DNA of 64,000 bases from Pueribacillus sp041725775. GTDB taxonomy: Bacteria; Bacillota; Bacilli; Bacillales; UBA6769. Numbering within the stretch: position 1 is the first letter of the stretch; each line of letters begins with the position of its first letter. Both the position numbers and the translations under genes were made by a program. The notes under the pieces were generated by a model. That model ran no database searches. It was given only the letters and a program-made list of their open reading frames with translations, and was not told the DNA's origin. Shown here in pieces: positions 63,926-64,000 of the stretch. The stretch is taken from assembly GCF_041725775.1 (NCBI RefSeq), contig NZ_JBEUEL010000005.1:1-64000 (forward strand). Reading direction: 5' to 3'.

Positions 63926-64000
63926 TTGAGTCAAAATTTGTTTGATAACATTGAAAAAAGAACAAATGTAAAAAAAGAAGATATTTTAAAATTAGCCAAT
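63926..64000 (+). CDS. spoVIF: Stage VI sporulation protein F, N-terminal fragment
   Basis: The first 25 codons before the window edge, starting TTG at 63926 behind GGGAGGAGG. The sequence FDNIEKRTNVKKEDILKLAN resembles SpoVIF, a spore coat assembly protein. The remainder is outside the window. Confidence 0.7.
   Translation, partial: MSQNLFDNIEKRTNVKKEDILKLAN

Noticed and set aside
1..64000. CRISPR arrays, tRNA or rRNA genes, prophage, complete insertion sequence
   Set aside because: No regularly spaced repeats, no tRNA-like cloverleaf with conserved loops, no rRNA sequence and no transposase or phage structural gene was seen.

Overview
The window is a 64 kb, AT-rich chromosomal stretch from an endospore-forming member of the Bacillaceae (Firmicutes). 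The evidence is strong Shine-Dalgarno sites, frequent TTG/GTG starts, a full set of sporulation and germination genes (spoIIA-sigF, spoVA, dacF, dacB, spmAB, sleB-ypeB, a gerA-type operon, spoVIF), and the Bacillus subtilis order of several blocks (yqzK-xerD-deoB-punA; ribDEBAHT-ypuF; dacB-spmAB-rluB; sleB-ypeB-ypfA-cmk-ypfD-fni-yphA-der-gpsA). The genus cannot be settled from the sequence alone. No rRNA, tRNA, CRISPR array, complete transposon or prophage was found.

Layout. 1-610: the 3' part of a group IIC-like intron whose maturase frame is broken by a TGA. 0.7-3.6 kb: fatty-acid activation and oxidation pair. 3.6-9.7 kb: a large structured repeat/RNA element, yqzK, xerD and nucleoside salvage (deoB, two tandem purine nucleoside phosphorylases, pdp). 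9.8-15.1 kb: a germinant-receptor operon in A-C-B order with a membrane-anchored FMN glutamate-synthase-like gene as fourth member. 15.3-20.9 kb: dacF-spoIIAA-spoIIAB-sigF, then a shortened spoVA operon (spoVAA-spoVAB-spoVAF only). 21-25 kb: R2-like oxidase, lysA, ppiB and a YIEGIA membrane protein with its small partner. 25.2-27.5 kb: two related surface/secreted proteins on the minus strand, one LPXTG-anchored with collagen-like repeats. 28-32.4 kb: FMN-riboswitch-controlled riboflavin operon. 32.4-40.5 kb: ypuF, a type III polyketide synthase pair (bpsAB), dacB-spmAB, rluB and resDE. 40.6-46.5 kb: M23/LysM protein, ppa-serA, ferredoxin, two small unknown genes, mecB, ansA. 46.5-53.2 kb: SAM-riboswitch methionine operon (metI-yitJ-metH). 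53.3-56.3 kb: sleB-ypeB and motI. 56.5-64 kb: cmk, plsC, ypfD, fni, yphA, der, plsY, gpsA and the start of spoVIF.

How the genes work together. Many loci serve one life cycle: sigF control in the forespore, cortex modification (dacF, dacB, spmAB), the germination receptor and SpoVA channel parts, and cortex lysis (sleB-ypeB). Housekeeping units supply flavin, lysine, methionine, serine and phospholipid.

What stands out is gaps against the standard Bacillus order: spoVAC/D/E are absent between spoVAB and spoVAF, scpAB is absent beside ypuF where bpsAB sits instead, and resABC is absent before resDE. The best candidates for little-described biology are two RNA-like elements with RUCCU-type loops (3877-4039 on plus, about 31861-31931 on minus) that resemble the Bacillaceae-1 RNA motif, the surface-protein pair at 25-27.3 kb with a small upstream ORF, and the ger operon carrying a flavoenzyme gene.
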